Assembly (NCBI RefSeq): GCF_900096905.1
Contig: NZ_FMYI01000008.1
Coordinates: 1-64,000 of the forward strand
Direction of reading: 5' to 3'
Source of the DNA: Pelagirhabdus alkalitolerans
GTDB lineage: Bacteria > Bacillota > Bacilli > Bacillales > Amphibacillaceae
Length of the DNA stretch: 64,000 bases
Position 1 is the first letter of the stretch, and every line of letters begins with the position of its first letter. Below, one piece after another: positions 1 through 14,248 of this stretch. The position numbers and the translations under genes are program-made. The notes beneath the pieces were generated by a model. The model made no database searches. It was not told the origin of the DNA and saw only the letters and a program-made list of their open reading frames with translations.

Positions 1-126
1 GTTTCATAGCAGCTTAGCGCTCCTACAAAACGTGTTTAGATTCTTATAAAATATATCGACTCATATTCTTCACCAACGTCAATTGACAAAGAACCCATAT
101 ATCGTCTTATTATTATACATTATAAA

Positions 127-219
127 TGGAGGAGGAAGAGGGATTCGAACCCCCGCGGGCGGTGAAGCCCCTGGCGGTTTTCAAGACCGCTCCCTTCAGC
201 CAGACTTGGGTATTCCTCC
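127..219 (-). tRNA. tRNA-Ser (anticodon UGA)
   Basis: Read on the minus strand, the acceptor stem GGAGGAA pairs with TTCCTCC. There is a long class II variable arm, a T-loop TTCGAAT and an encoded CCA at 127-129. The anticodon stem-loop GCGGT-CTTGAAA-ACCGC carries TGA, which reads UCA serine codons. The tRNA lies just downstream of serS on the same strand, as in B. subtilis. The base before CCA (position 73) is U, whereas bacterial tRNA-Ser normally has G73. Confidence 0.95.
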
Positions 220-285
220 GTGAGCTGACGACAAAAATAATAATATCAGCTTCCATTATAACTGTCAATAGAATTTATAAATTTT

Positions 286-1842
<1,557 letters not shown>

Positions 1843-1848
1843 TTTTAT

Positions 1849-1877
1849 ATCATAGCTAAATTTTAGTTAACATGCAA
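1849..1877 (-). promoter_or_regulatory. SigA-type promoter of the serS T-box
   Basis: On the minus strand, TTGCAT (1877-1872) and TATGAT (1854-1849) are separated by 17 bp, directly upstream of the T-box leader. The -35 box lies inside the last codons of pdxT, so serS is initiated separately from the pdx operon. Confidence 0.65.
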
Positions 1878-2457
1878 GTTCTTTTTTCTGTTCTTCAACC
1901 ATCTTAACAAAATAAGCCGTTAAACGGTCATCATCCGTTAATTCAGGATGAAAGGCTGTACATAAAAATGGACCTTGTTTAGCGGCTACAATCGCATCAT
2001 TGTGTGTCGCTAGCACTTCCACATCGTCACCTACTTCGATAATATAAGGTGCCCGAATAAAGACTGCATCAAATGGTTCATTCATCCCTTTTAGAGAAAG
2101 AGGTGCTTCAAACGATTCACGTTGACGGCCAAATGCATTACGCTTCACTTTCATATCCATTAATGCGATATGAGGTGACGCTTCACCGACAATTTCTTTA
2201 GCTAAAAGAATTAAACCAGCACATGTGCCAAAAATCGGCTTATTTTGTTGACCGAATTGCTTAAGTGGTTCTAAAAATCCATACTGATTAATTAAGCGAC
2301 GCATGGTCGTACTCTCGCCACCTGGTAAAATCAATCCATCAATATCAGCCAATTGTTCGACTTTTTTCACGATCACGGCATTCGCACCGCTTCTTTCTAT
2401 TGATTTCACATGTTCTCTAACTGCCCCTTGCAAGCCTAAAACACCTATTGTAGCCAT
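1867..2457 (-). CDS. pdxT: PLP synthase glutaminase subunit PdxT
   Basis: A class I (triad) glutamine amidotransferase of 196 residues. It hydrolyses glutamine and channels ammonia to PdxS for de novo pyridoxal 5'-phosphate synthesis. Visible motifs are the N-terminal [20 protein letters not shown], the nucleophile elbow GTCAGLI with the catalytic Cys, and the C-terminal FHPELT with the catalytic His and Glu. The ATG at 2457 is preferred: its AAAGGG site lies 9 nt upstream, whereas the ATG at 2463 has that site almost touching it. It sits directly after pdxS as the second gene of a two-gene operon. The length matches the family. Confidence 0.96.
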   Translation of the reverse strand: MATIGVLGLQGAVREHVKSIERSGANAVIVKKVEQLADIDGLILPGGESTTMRRLINQYGFLEPLKQFGQQNKPIFGTCAGLILLAKEIVGEASPHIALMDMKVKRNAFGRQRESFEAPLSLKGMNEPFDAVFIRAPYIIEVGDDVEVLATHNDAIVAAKQGPFLCTAFHPELTDDDRLTAYFVKMVEEQKKELAC

Positions 2458-2486
2458 CTTCATCGTCCCTTTATCTCTAGTCTAGA

Positions 2487-3371
2487 TTACCATCCACGAT
2501 CTTGCATACGATCTTCTTTTGCAATTGTTGAAATCTCTAAACCTTTCATCGCTGTTCCAATACCTTTAGAAACCTTAGCAATTAATTCATAGTCATCATA
2601 GTGTGTCGTTGCTTCAACAATTGCACGTGCAAATTTTTCTGGGTCATCTGATTTAAAAATACCTGAACCAACAAAGACACCATCTGCACCTAATTGCATC
2701 ATTAACGCCGCATCAGCTGGTGTTGCGACACCACCTGCAGCAAAGTTAACAACTGGCAAACGGCCATTTTCCTTAATTTCAAGCAACACTTCATAAGGTG
2801 CGCCAAGTTCTTTAGCGAAAGTCATCACTTCATCTTTTGACATATGCACTAACTGGCGAACTTGACCATTTACTTCACGAATGTGACGAACCGCTTCAAC
2901 AATATTCCCTGTACCTGGTTCACCTTTTGTACGTAGCATAGAAGTCCCTTCACCAATACGACGAGCCGCTTCACCTAAATGACGGCAACCACAAACAAAT
3001 GGTACCGTGTATTCTTTTTTATCTAAATGATATACTTCATCAGCTGGTGTTAATACTTCACTTTCATCAATATAATCGACACCCATTGATTCTAATACAC
3101 GCGCTTCTACAACATGTCCGATACGTGCTTTGGCCATAACTGGAATGGATACAGCATTCATCACTTCCTCAACGATCGTTGGATCCGCCATACGCGCAAC
3201 GCCACCCGCTGCACGAATATCAGAAGGAACACGCTCTAATGCCATAACAGCAACAGCACCTGCTTCTTCAGCGATTTTTGCTTGTTCTGCATTGACAACG
3301 TCCATAATGACGCCACCTTTTTGCATTTCAGCCATTCCTCGTTTTACACGATCAGTTCCTTGATTAGTCAT
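2487..3371 (-). CDS. pdxS: Pyridoxal 5'-phosphate synthase subunit PdxS
   Basis: A 294-residue TIM-barrel lyase that combines ribose 5-phosphate, glyceraldehyde 3-phosphate and ammonia to make PLP. It forms a dodecamer decorated by PdxT. Diagnostic stretches include GGVIMDV near the N-terminus, [18 protein letters not shown], the active-site segment VMAKARIGH, and the phosphate-binding [20 protein letters not shown]. It ends with the flexible tail MQDRGW typical of the family. The ATG at 3371 is preceded by a GGGGGAG ribosome site. It is the first gene of pdxS-pdxT, with 29 bp between the two coding regions, and is well conserved at full length. Confidence 0.97.
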   Translation of the reverse strand: MTNQGTDRVKRGMAEMQKGGVIMDVVNAEQAKIAEEAGAVAVMALERVPSDIRAAGGVARMADPTIVEEVMNAVSIPVMAKARIGHVVEARVLESMGVDYIDESEVLTPADEVYHLDKKEYTVPFVCGCRHLGEAARRIGEGTSMLRTKGEPGTGNIVEAVRHIREVNGQVRQLVHMSKDEVMTFAKELGAPYEVLLEIKENGRLPVVNFAAGGVATPADAALMMQLGADGVFVGSGIFKSDDPEKFARAIVEATTHYDDYELIAKVSKGIGTAMKGLEISTIAKEDRMQDRGW

Positions 3372-3484
3372 TCTAACTCCCCCTATATTTAAATCATTGT
3401 ACTAAACAAATTCAAAAATTCTAACGATTTGATTAGCTAACATTTTATCCTAACGCCTAAAGACTTGCAACATTATTTTAGACA

Positions 3485-3518
3485 AAAACTCAAGAACATG
3501 CGCATGTTCTTGAGTTTT
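3485..3518 (-). terminator. Rho-independent terminator after dacA
   Basis: A perfect 34-bp palindrome with arms AAAACTCAAGAACATG and its complement, immediately past the dacA stop codon. A T-rich tail follows on the minus strand. It separates dacA from pdxS-pdxT. Confidence 0.85.
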
Positions 3519-3521
3519 ATA

Positions 3522-4850
3522 TTAAAACCATCCAGTTACAGAATCGACAACAGTTGAAAATAAATCGCTGAAGAAATCACCAATTGCCCCCATTGATAAC
3601 ATAAACCAATTCGCTTGTTCAACGTCAGAGGTTGCAATTAAATCAACGCGTTGATCAGATTGATCTTCGTATATATTGCCGTAATGATCTTCACCGCCAT
3701 AAACAAGACGAACTTGTCCGACAACATCACCCTGTTCAATCGGTGCAACGAGTTCTTCATCATCATTTAAATAATCCGTATCGAATTCATATTCAATTGA
3801 ATAGAGATCTTCCTCGCCATCTTTGACCATTGCAGATAAGTCATCAGCTAATTCAACTTCAACTGTATCTTCTCGACCTTTGTCAACATCAATCACAGAC
3901 TCATCTTCTAACTGATCGCCCGCTTCGAATAATGTTTGTTTCTCGAATTCACTAAAACCATAATCTAGAAGTTCTTGAGTTTGTTCAAATCTTGCTCCAT
4001 AACTATCTGTTCGCATAACAACGGTAATTAAACGTTGACCATCTTGCTCTGCTGTTGATGTAAATGAATAACCGGCCTCCGTTGTGAAGCCTGTTTTTAA
4101 TCCGTCAACGCCTTCAAAATAGTATTGGGCAAAGTTTGTATTATCCCATGGTAACATCCAGTTTAAATTCTCAAGATGCTCTCCATCAAGCTCTGAAGTC
4201 AACATACTTGAAAACTCGAGTACTTCTGGATAATCATTAACTAAATGATAAGCTAATATAGCCGTAGCACGTGCTGACATCAAATTATCAGCATCTTCTG
4301 CTGTCCCTTCTGGATGCTCACCATCAAGGCTTGCGTTATTTAATCCAGTTGAATTCACAAACTCATAATCTGTTAATCCTAATTCTTCACCTTTATCATT
4401 CATCATTTCAACAAATTCTGTTTCAGAACCGGCTACCAGTTCCGCTAAAGCAATCGTTGTTGCATTATCTGAAATGATTGCCATACCTTCATACAACTGA
4501 CGTACTGTATAATCTTGGCTTTGTCTTAAACCAATGCCTGAAAACGCAGGATTAGCTGATATTGCGTATGGATAATCATCGATTTGAATCGTTGTATCCC
4601 AATCGAATTCCCCGTTATCAATCGCTTCTAAAACGAGATATTCTGTCATCATTTTTGTCATACTTGCTGGCGGTAATTTAATATCTGCTTCTTTTGCAAA
4701 TAATATTTCACCTGTTTCAGCATCGACTAAAATCGCTGACTCTGCCTCTAAATCTAATGATGCTGCTGATACTGAATTTAGTGAACTAGAAGTTAAAACA
4801 ATCGCTATACTCATAAGTAAACTTACTGTCATCTTTTTAAAATTAATCAA
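3522..4850 (-). CDS. dacA: D-alanyl-D-alanine carboxypeptidase (PBP5-type) DacA
   Basis: A secreted serine peptidase (S11 family) of 442 residues that trims the terminal D-Ala from peptidoglycan pentapeptides. It has a signal peptide at residues 1-29 ending VSA-A. The SxxK motif is SMTK (Ser63, Lys66), SxN is SDN (127-129) and KTG is at 252-254. A PBP5 C-terminal domain and a terminal amphipathic segment (FSDLFSTVVDSVTGWF) fit membrane anchoring. The start is TTG at 4850, with GGAGG 9 nt upstream; the first ATG in frame is too far from that site. The protein is strikingly acidic, as expected for an exported protein of a halophile (inference). It has its own terminator, so it is probably monocistronic. 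Confidence 0.95.
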   Translation of the reverse strand: MINFKKMTVSLLMSIAIVLTSSSLNSVSAASLDLEAESAILVDAETGEILFAKEADIKLPPASMTKMMTEYLVLEAIDNGEFDWDTTIQIDDYPYAISANPAFSGIGLRQSQDYTVRQLYEGMAIISDNATTIALAELVAGSETEFVEMMNDKGEELGLTDYEFVNSTGLNNASLDGEHPEGTAEDADNLMSARATAILAYHLVNDYPEVLEFSSMLTSELDGEHLENLNWMLPWDNTNFAQYYFEGVDGLKTGFTTEAGYSFTSTAEQDGQRLITVVMRTDSYGARFEQTQELLDYGFSEFEKQTLFEAGDQLEDESVIDVDKGREDTVEVELADDLSAMVKDGEEDLYSIEYEFDTDYLNDDEELVAPIEQGDVVGQVRLVYGGEDHYGNIYEDQSDQRVDLIATSDVEQANWFMLSMGAIGDFFSDLFSTVVDSVTGWF

Positions 4851-4956
4851 CTTTCTTTACCTCCAGAAAAAATGTCTACTTTATTATTCTATCACAGTCT
4901 AGGTGTGTTTCGACATCAACTTTTTGCCTATCTTTAAAATATTTTCATTATCTAAA

Positions 4957-4993
4957 AAACAGTTTAGCCTTTTAAAAAGACTAAACTGTTTTC
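4957..4993 (-). terminator. Rho-independent terminator after guaB
   Basis: An inverted repeat with arms AAAACAGTTTAG and CTAAACTGTTTT around an A/T-rich loop, just past the guaB stop, with a T-run on the minus strand. Confidence 0.8.
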
Positions 4994-5001
4994 ATATCTT
5001 A

Positions 5002-6474
<1,473 letters not shown>

Positions 6475-6535
6475 TTATGAATCCTCCTTTAAAATATGGT
6501 GTTTCTATCTCTTTTAGCGATACTTATTGTTATTT

Positions 6536-6564
6536 ACAATACGATATCACACCTTACTTTTCAA
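6536..6564 (-). promoter_or_regulatory. Probable SigA promoter of guaB
   Basis: On the minus strand, TTGAAA (6564-6559) and TATTGT (6541-6536) are separated by 17 bp and lie 65 bp upstream of the guaB start codon. The -10 deviates from consensus at two positions. Confidence 0.5.
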
Positions 6565-6635
6565 CCTTTTTTTTTAGGTTTACCCATTAATCTAAAAAAC
6601 GATTGTGAAAAAGCGTACAAATAACGAATTCAACA

Positions 6636-6670
6636 GAAAAAATACGCACCTCAATTAAGAGCTGCGCACT
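6636..6670 (-). terminator. Rho-independent terminator after the HD-GYP gene
   Basis: On the minus strand the arms TGCGCAGCTC and GAGGTGCGTA form a stem around TTAATT, followed directly by six T. It ends the gyrB-gyrA-HD-GYP transcript. Confidence 0.75.
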
Positions 6671-6680
6671 TCTTTACTAA

Positions 6681-7775
6681 TTAAATAATATGTTCAATCG
6701 TGACACCATTCGATTGTTCTGCAACCGATATAATTTGTTTTGAATCATGCATTTGAACAAAGACTTCAGGCTGTTGTTCAAACCCTAATGCAACCAGAGT
6801 GCCTGTTTTGCCATTTGATAAGTAAACGTTCTTTTTTAACAACGCATCTTCCAACGTGACAATAAATACATCCAGAAAATCCGGATCAAACTGGCTACTT
6901 TTCAAGGATTGCATTTCTGGGACGACTGAGAAAAAAGGTTTTTTGTTTTGGTGATAACGGTCTGATGTCATCGCGTGATAAGCATCAGCAATCGCAATCA
7001 TACGTGCATAAGGGTGAATTTTATCCGAATTAACTCCAAGCGGATAACCCGAACCATCTAATTGTTCATGATGTTGTAAAATACCAAGCTTAGCTGATTT
7101 TGTAAGTGCTGGTGATTTCTCAACAAATCGATATGAATAGGTTGGATGCTTTTTCACTTCTTCATACTCTGGTTGAGGTAGATTCCCTTTATACATCAAT
7201 AGCGATTGATTCATTTTAGCCATTCCACTATCTGCTATAAGTGCTGATAGACTCACTTGAACCCATTCTTTATCGTACCCTTTTCTTTTTGCCAAGATAG
7301 CAACAAGCAAGCTTTTCGCTACACTATGGTGATAAATATAATCAGATTCTGTAGCTTGATTTGCAATTAAAAAGACTTGATCTTGATGCGTTTCTACACG
7401 TTCAAGTAGAGGGACTATCAGTTGTCTTAATGCATGAATATCAATATTTTTACCGCTCTGCCATTGTTTAAACAGACGCTCATATTCCTTGACCACTTGA
7501 ACATAGTGATCAAGGAATGCATCTGGAAAGGGTGGTTCTTCTTTCTGTGTCTTTTTATGTTTAGATTCAGATGACGCTAGATGATCGGGTTTATAAGGTA
7601 ACCCATTAGCTAACGTTTTTGAGACTTCAACTTCTTCAATTAAAAAACGCTGTAAAACTGTGATATGTTCTTCTGTTACAACGGTATCGCGCCTTACGAT
7701 CGGACGACTCGTTTTACTATAAACATCGGATAAAATCACACATTGGGGTACTAATTGCTCCGGATGTACTCGCAC
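6681..7775 (-). CDS. HD-GYP domain protein with degenerate HD site
   Basis: A 364-residue cytoplasmic protein. HD-GYP domains are usually phosphodiesterases that cleave cyclic di-GMP. The C-terminal half (about 145-300) has HHSVAKS (His149/150), the HP of KKHPTYSY (His210), HHEQLDGSGYP (235-245) and IAIADAYHAMTSDRY (Asp264). The hallmark His-Asp pair reads Ala181-Asp182 (ALIADSGM), so one metal ligand is missing and catalysis is doubtful. The N-terminal 140 residues match no domain I can name. The start is GTG at 7775 with an AAGG-containing site upstream. It lies 26 bp after gyrA and is probably co-transcribed. It may be a c-di-GMP-binding or structural protein rather than an enzyme. Confidence 0.85.
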   Translation of the reverse strand: MRVHPEQLVPQCVILSDVYSKTSRPIVRRDTVVTEEHITVLQRFLIEEVEVSKTLANGLPYKPDHLASSESKHKKTQKEEPPFPDAFLDHYVQVVKEYERLFKQWQSGKNIDIHALRQLIVPLLERVETHQDQVFLIANQATESDYIYHHSVAKSLLVAILAKRKGYDKEWVQVSLSALIADSGMAKMNQSLLMYKGNLPQPEYEEVKKHPTYSYRFVEKSPALTKSAKLGILQHHEQLDGSGYPLGVNSDKIHPYARMIAIADAYHAMTSDRYHQNKKPFFSVVPEMQSLKSSQFDPDFLDVFIVTLEDALLKKNVYLSNGKTGTLVALGFEQQPEVFVQMHDSKQIISVAEQSNGVTIEHII

Positions 7776-7801
7776 ACCTTCACCAACCTTACGTCAAAAG
7801 T

Positions 7802-10294
7802 TTAACTCTCTTGTTGATCTGATTCATCTATTGCGGTTAAATCCTCTTCTTCTAATTCATCATCTTTTTCTTCAACACAAGCAACGGTTGCGACTTTTTC
7901 ATCTTCTTGTAAGCGAATCAAGCGCACACCTTGTGTATTACGCCCCGTCATCGAAATACTTTCAACGGGCATTCTAATTAATACACCTGACGCTGTCATG
8001 ATCATTAAATCTTCGGTTTGATTAACCGCTTTAACCGCAACAACAGGACCTGTTTTTTCTGTAATATGGCAAGTTGAAACACCTTTACCGCCACGATTAA
8101 TTAAACGATAATCTTCTGCTTTTGTCTGTTTGCCGTATCCGTTCTCTGTCACATTTAAGATGTATGCATCAGGTGCAAGAATTTCCATTGAGACTACTTC
8201 GTCACCATCACGTAACGTGATCCCTTTAACACCCGCAGCTGTACGTCCCATCGAACGGATTTGAGATTCTTCAAATCGAATTAAGGAACCGAATCGAGTA
8301 GCAATCATGATATTTTGATCCCCATCCGTTAAACGAACAGAAATTAACTCATCATCATCTCTTAAATTCAAAGCAATCAATCCGCCACGGCGAATTTTTG
8401 CAAATTGGCTCAACTGAGTCCGCTTACTAATACCGTGTTTGGTTGTGAAGAACAGGTAATGGTCATCCTGGAATTCATTAACCGTTATAACTGCATTAAC
8501 CCATTCGTCCTTATCGATCTCTAACATATTGATAAGTGGAATACCTTTTGCTGTTCGAGAAAATTCAGGCACTTCATAGCCTTTCAAACGATACGCTTTT
8601 CCTTTATTCGTAAAGAATAGAACCGTATCATGTGTCGACGTTGAAATGAGATGTTCAACAAAATCATCATCATTCGTATCCATACCTTGGACACCTCGAC
8701 CGCCACGTCGTTGCGTACGATACGTTGATGAAGGCAATCGTTTGACATAGCCACGATGTGTCAGTGTAATCACAATATCTTCTTCTGGAATTAAATCTTC
8801 ATCTTCAAAGAAATCAATACCACCTGAGACAATTTCAGTACGTCGTGCATCATTAAATTGTTTTTTAATCGCTTCTAGTTCTTCTGTAATAATCTCTAGT
8901 AATTTCGTTTCGTTTGATAAAATCGCTTTAAGTTCTTCGATTAAATCTTGAAGTTCACTATATTCAGATTCGATCTTGCCTCGTTCTAAACCAGTTAGAC
9001 GTTGCAGGCGCATATCAAGAATCGCTTGTGCTTGCTTTTCCGTTAACTCATATTGGTCTATCAGTTCTGCACGCGCAATATCAGCTGTATCCGATTGGCG
9101 AATCAATTGAATAATCGCGTCAATATGATCAAGTGCAATACGTAAACCTTCTAAAATATGAGCACGCGCCTCTGCTTTATCTAATTCAAATTGAGTACGT
9201 CGTCTTACAATCACTTTTTGATGTTCTAAGTAGTGACTGAGTGCTTGTTTTAAATTTAATACTTTCGGTTGCCCATCAACGAGTGCAAGCATATTAATAC
9301 CAAAAGAGGTTTGAAGTGAAGTTTGTTTGTATAAATTATTTAATAAAACGTCTGGATTGGCATCTTTTCTGAGCTCAATCACAATTCGCATACCATTACG
9401 ATCCGATTCATCACGTAAATCTGTAATACCATCAATCTTCTTATCCCGAACAAGATCAGCGATTTTCTCAACGAGTTTTGCTTTATTAACTTGATAAGGC
9501 AGTTCATGAACGAGAAGAACAGGTTTACCATTTGCCATTTGTTCAACGGACACTTTAGCACGTACTGTAATCGAGCCTTTACCCGTCTCATATGCTTTTC
9601 GAATACCTGAACGTCCTAAAATCATACCACCCGTTGGAAAATCAGGGCCGAACATATGATTTTCTATCAATTCTTCAATTGTAATCTCAGGATTTTGACT
9701 AACAGCTAAAACAGCATCAATCGTTTCACCTAATTGGTGAGGTGGGATATTTGTTGCCATCCCAACTGCAATCCCTGATGTACCATTGACAAGTAAGTTA
9801 GGGAAACGAGATGGAAGTACTTGTGGCTCACGTTCTGATCCATCATAGTTATCCATATAATCAATCGTATTTTTATTAATGTCTTTTAAAATCTCCATTG
9901 AAATTTTAGACATTTTTGCTTCCGTATAACGCATTGCAGCAGCTGGGTCACCATCTACTGAACCGAAGTTACCATGCCCGTTAATAAGCATATAACGATA
10001 ACTAAAATCTTGAGCCATCCGAACCATTGCCTCATAAACAGCCGAGTCACCGTGTGGGTGATACTTACCGATGACATCACCTACGATACGTGCTGATTTT
10101 TTATAAGCTTTATCTGCATGCATACCTAAATCATTCATCGCGTAAAGAATACGACGTTGAACAGGTTTAAGACCGTCTCTGACATCTGGAATCGCACGAG
10201 AGACAATGACACTCATAGCATAATCTAAAAATGAATTACGCATTTCTTTACCAATATTAACTTCCTGTACTTGGGGACGATTTTGTTCCACCAT
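7802..10294 (-). CDS. gyrA: DNA gyrase subunit A
   Basis: An 830-residue type IIA topoisomerase subunit. With GyrB it introduces negative supercoils and relieves replication stress. The winged-helix breakage-reunion domain holds the catalytic Tyr123 in [10 protein letters not shown]. The quinolone-resistance region [12 protein letters not shown] has Ser84 and Glu88, the residues of drug-sensitive enzymes. The C-terminal beta-pinwheel carries the GyrA box QRRGGRG needed for DNA wrapping, and the tail is highly acidic ([16 protein letters not shown]). The ATG at 10294 has a GGAGGTAAATA site close by. It follows gyrB by 45 bp in the conserved gyrB-gyrA order. Confidence 0.98.
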   Translation of the reverse strand: MVEQNRPQVQEVNIGKEMRNSFLDYAMSVIVSRAIPDVRDGLKPVQRRILYAMNDLGMHADKAYKKSARIVGDVIGKYHPHGDSAVYEAMVRMAQDFSYRYMLINGHGNFGSVDGDPAAAMRYTEAKMSKISMEILKDINKNTIDYMDNYDGSEREPQVLPSRFPNLLVNGTSGIAVGMATNIPPHQLGETIDAVLAVSQNPEITIEELIENHMFGPDFPTGGMILGRSGIRKAYETGKGSITVRAKVSVEQMANGKPVLLVHELPYQVNKAKLVEKIADLVRDKKIDGITDLRDESDRNGMRIVIELRKDANPDVLLNNLYKQTSLQTSFGINMLALVDGQPKVLNLKQALSHYLEHQKVIVRRRTQFELDKAEARAHILEGLRIALDHIDAIIQLIRQSDTADIARAELIDQYELTEKQAQAILDMRLQRLTGLERGKIESEYSELQDLIEELKAILSNETKLLEIITEELEAIKKQFNDARRTEIVSGGIDFFEDEDLIPEEDIVITLTHRGYVKRLPSSTYRTQRRGGRGVQGMDTNDDDFVEHLISTSTHDTVLFFTNKGKAYRLKGYEVPEFSRTAKGIPLINMLEIDKDEWVNAVITVNEFQDDHYLFFTTKHGISKRTQLSQFAKIRRGGLIALNLRDDDELISVRLTDGDQNIMIATRFGSLIRFEESQIRSMGRTAAGVKGITLRDGDEVVSMEILAPDAYILNVTENGYGKQTKAEDYRLINRGGKGVSTCHITEKTGPVVAVKAVNQTEDLMIMTASGVLIRMPVESISMTGRNTQGVRLIRLQEDEKVATVACVEEKDDELEEEDLTAIDESDQQES

Positions 10295-10339
10295 TATTTA
10301 CCTCCTATCCAACTGAGGACACTTCATTCACTGATCATT

Positions 10340-12307
<1,968 letters not shown>

Positions 12308-12352
12308 TTACATAAGAATCGTCTTATAATTATATATAAAGTCGATCACTTT

Positions 12353-12643
12353 TTAGTCATCGAACGAATCACCATTTGAATAATCGTCTAAATGATCAAG
12401 CGTTGAAATCATACTTGATCGTTTCTTTAACGTTAAAATCGATAATGAACTGTAATAAATACTGTCAGTTGTAATAATAATTGATTTTGTGACATCATCA
12501 TCTAATGATAAATCCTCTTGAAGTTCTTCTTCGTGTTCAATCATCTCTTCGTTGATTGATGAGGAATGGACATATTGTTGATCAATCATTGCCACAATCT
12601 CTTCTGCTCGAATCACTTGATCATCGCCTATATGAATAAACAT
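12353..12643 (-). CDS. remB: Extracellular matrix regulator RemB (YaaB, DUF370)
   Basis: A 96-residue protein matching the DUF370 fold at its N-terminus (MFIHIGDDQVIRAEEIVAMID). RemA and RemB in B. subtilis are small DNA-binding regulators of biofilm-matrix genes; RemB is encoded between recF and gyrB, exactly the position here. This copy has a long acidic insertion in the middle (EEMIEHEEELQEDLSLDDD) and an acidic C-terminus. The insertion makes DNA binding through the whole length less certain, though the C-terminal LTLKKRSSMIS segment is basic. The ATG at 12643 has a GGGGA site 5 nt upstream. It lies 9 bp downstream of recF. Confidence 0.85.
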   Translation of the reverse strand: MFIHIGDDQVIRAEEIVAMIDQQYVHSSSINEEMIEHEEELQEDLSLDDDVTKSIIITTDSIYYSSLSILTLKKRSSMISTLDHLDDYSNGDSFDD

Positions 12644-12652
12644 AAAATCCCC

Positions 12653-13771
12653 TCATTTCTGCTTCGTGATCGTTCCAGATGTGACGTTAAACAGTGCTGC
12701 TTGTTCGATCGTTTGATGTTTAATATCAGACACACTTGTTGTTGAGACAAACGTTTGAACTTTACCTTGAATCGTATCTAATAAATGTGACTGCCTATGT
12801 CTATCGAGTTCACTTAAGACATCATCTAATAAAAGAACCGGATATTCGCCGACTTCACGTTTGATCAATTCAATTTCAGCTAACTTGAGTGATAGAGCGG
12901 TCGTCCGTTGTTGTCCTTGAGATCCATACGTTTGAACATCCCGATCATTGACATAAAATAAAAGATCATCACGGTGAGGGCCAAATAATGTTGAACCTCT
13001 GTCGATCTCTTTTTCTCGATTATCTTTAAATGTCTCATGGAGACACTTTCCTATTTTTTCCTCAGAATCACTTTCTAATACATCTAAGGGCGTACTATAT
13101 TGAATCGAAAGCGTTTCTGAGTGCTGACTAATCCCTTCATGAATACCAGTAGCCGCTTCTCTAAGTAATTCTAAAAAAATAAATCGTTTTGCGATAATAA
13201 CACGCGCATGTTCAACTAATTGGTCTGTTAACACATCTAGCATCGTCTCATCACTTGTTTTGCGTCGTTGCAACTGTTTAAGTAAATGATTGCGTTGTTT
13301 GACGATTTTTTGATATTGACCTAAATGATAAATATAGATCGGTTGAATTTGACCAATTTCCATATCGATAAATCGCCTGCGAATTTGAGGTGAGCCTTTA
13401 ACCAAATTTAAATCCTCAGGCGCAAACATCACGACATTTAACGCACCGATATAATCACTTAAACGCTGTTGTTCTAAGTGATTTAACTTTGCTTTTTTAC
13501 CTTTAGCTGAAAATTGCATCTCAAGTGGAAATTGACGCGCACGTTTATGAACCGTACCTTCTATTCTAGCATAGTTTTCATCCCAATTGATTAATTCTTT
13601 ATCTTTTGATGTCCGGTAAGATTTCGAGAACGCTAATACGTAAATAGCTTCCATCAAATTTGTTTTTCCTTGAGCGTTTTCACCGATAATGACATTTACT
13701 TGATGATCAAAGGTTAAATCAAGTTTTTCGTAATTGCGATAGTGTGTAAGTTTTATATCTTTTATATGCAT
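12653..13771 (-). CDS. recF: DNA replication and repair protein RecF
   Basis: A 372-residue SMC-like ATPase that loads RecA at gaps with RecO and RecR. Walker A is GENAQGKTN near residue 30. The signature and Walker B region appear as [17 protein letters not shown] and [11 protein letters not shown] near the C-terminus. [19 protein letters not shown] is the canonical RecF N-terminus, which fixes the ATG at 13771; only a weak AGG-rich ribosome site precedes it. The gene stands in the conserved dnaN-S4-recF-remB-gyrB order and follows the S4 gene by 39 bp, suggesting one operon. Confidence 0.97.
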   Translation of the reverse strand: MHIKDIKLTHYRNYEKLDLTFDHQVNVIIGENAQGKTNLMEAIYVLAFSKSYRTSKDKELINWDENYARIEGTVHKRARQFPLEMQFSAKGKKAKLNHLEQQRLSDYIGALNVVMFAPEDLNLVKGSPQIRRRFIDMEIGQIQPIYIYHLGQYQKIVKQRNHLLKQLQRRKTSDETMLDVLTDQLVEHARVIIAKRFIFLELLREAATGIHEGISQHSETLSIQYSTPLDVLESDSEEKIGKCLHETFKDNREKEIDRGSTLFGPHRDDLLFYVNDRDVQTYGSQGQQRTTALSLKLAEIELIKREVGEYPVLLLDDVLSELDRHRQSHLLDTIQGKVQTFVSTTSVSDIKHQTIEQAALFNVTSGTITKQK

Positions 13772-13810
13772 GAAACGCTAGCCTACCTTCATGACACAAT
13801 CGTTGGGTGT

Positions 13811-14032
13811 CTATTGTTGTATCACTCGAAATGCGCCGACTTCTTCAATTTCAACAAGATCGTTCGGATAAAGTTTACGTCCGCGGCGCTGATCTTGTTC
13901 ACCATTAATAAAGACAGGGAAGTCAGCTAAAAACAATTTAACCATCCCCCCCGATTCAACAACATTGGCTAGTTTTAAAAATTGACCAAGTTGAATATAC
14001 TCGCTATTTATTTCAATTTCTTCTACTTGCAT
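13811..14032 (-). CDS. S4 domain RNA-binding protein (YaaA/RlbA-type)
   Basis: A 73-residue protein made almost entirely of one S4-like RNA-binding fold (YIQLGQFLKLANVVESGGMVK and the RRGRKLYPNDLVEIE turn). The B. subtilis equivalent between dnaN and recF is YaaA, thought to act in ribosome assembly. The ATG at 14032 has an AAAGGAG site 9 nt upstream. Family membership and position are clear; the precise RNA target is not visible. Confidence 0.92.
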   Translation of the reverse strand: MQVEEIEINSEYIQLGQFLKLANVVESGGMVKLFLADFPVFINGEQDQRRGRKLYPNDLVEIEEVGAFRVIQQ

Positions 14033-14208
14033 AGTCGTGTCTCCTTTTTATTAAAATCATTCCGAAACATTTAAAACTCTTCTTCCTATTTTACTAAAGA
14101 TTGACCGAATAAAAAAGCGCTTATGAAAGATATTTTTTTGTTAAGAGGGTTTTGACTAAATTCATTAAAAATTGAGTGACGCATGATTTTTGAAGCTACA
14201 AAAGAAGA

Positions 14209-14231
14209 TAGAGTGCTAAAAAGACACTCTA
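14209..14231 (-). terminator. Possible weak terminator after dnaN
   Basis: The arms TAGAGTG and CACTCTA form a 7-bp stem 17 bp past the dnaN stop, with only a broken T-run (TCTTCTTTT) on the minus strand. The surrounding gap (14033-14248) holds no gene that I can see. Confidence 0.45.
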
Positions 14232-14248
14232 CCTTTACTTTAGTGGAT

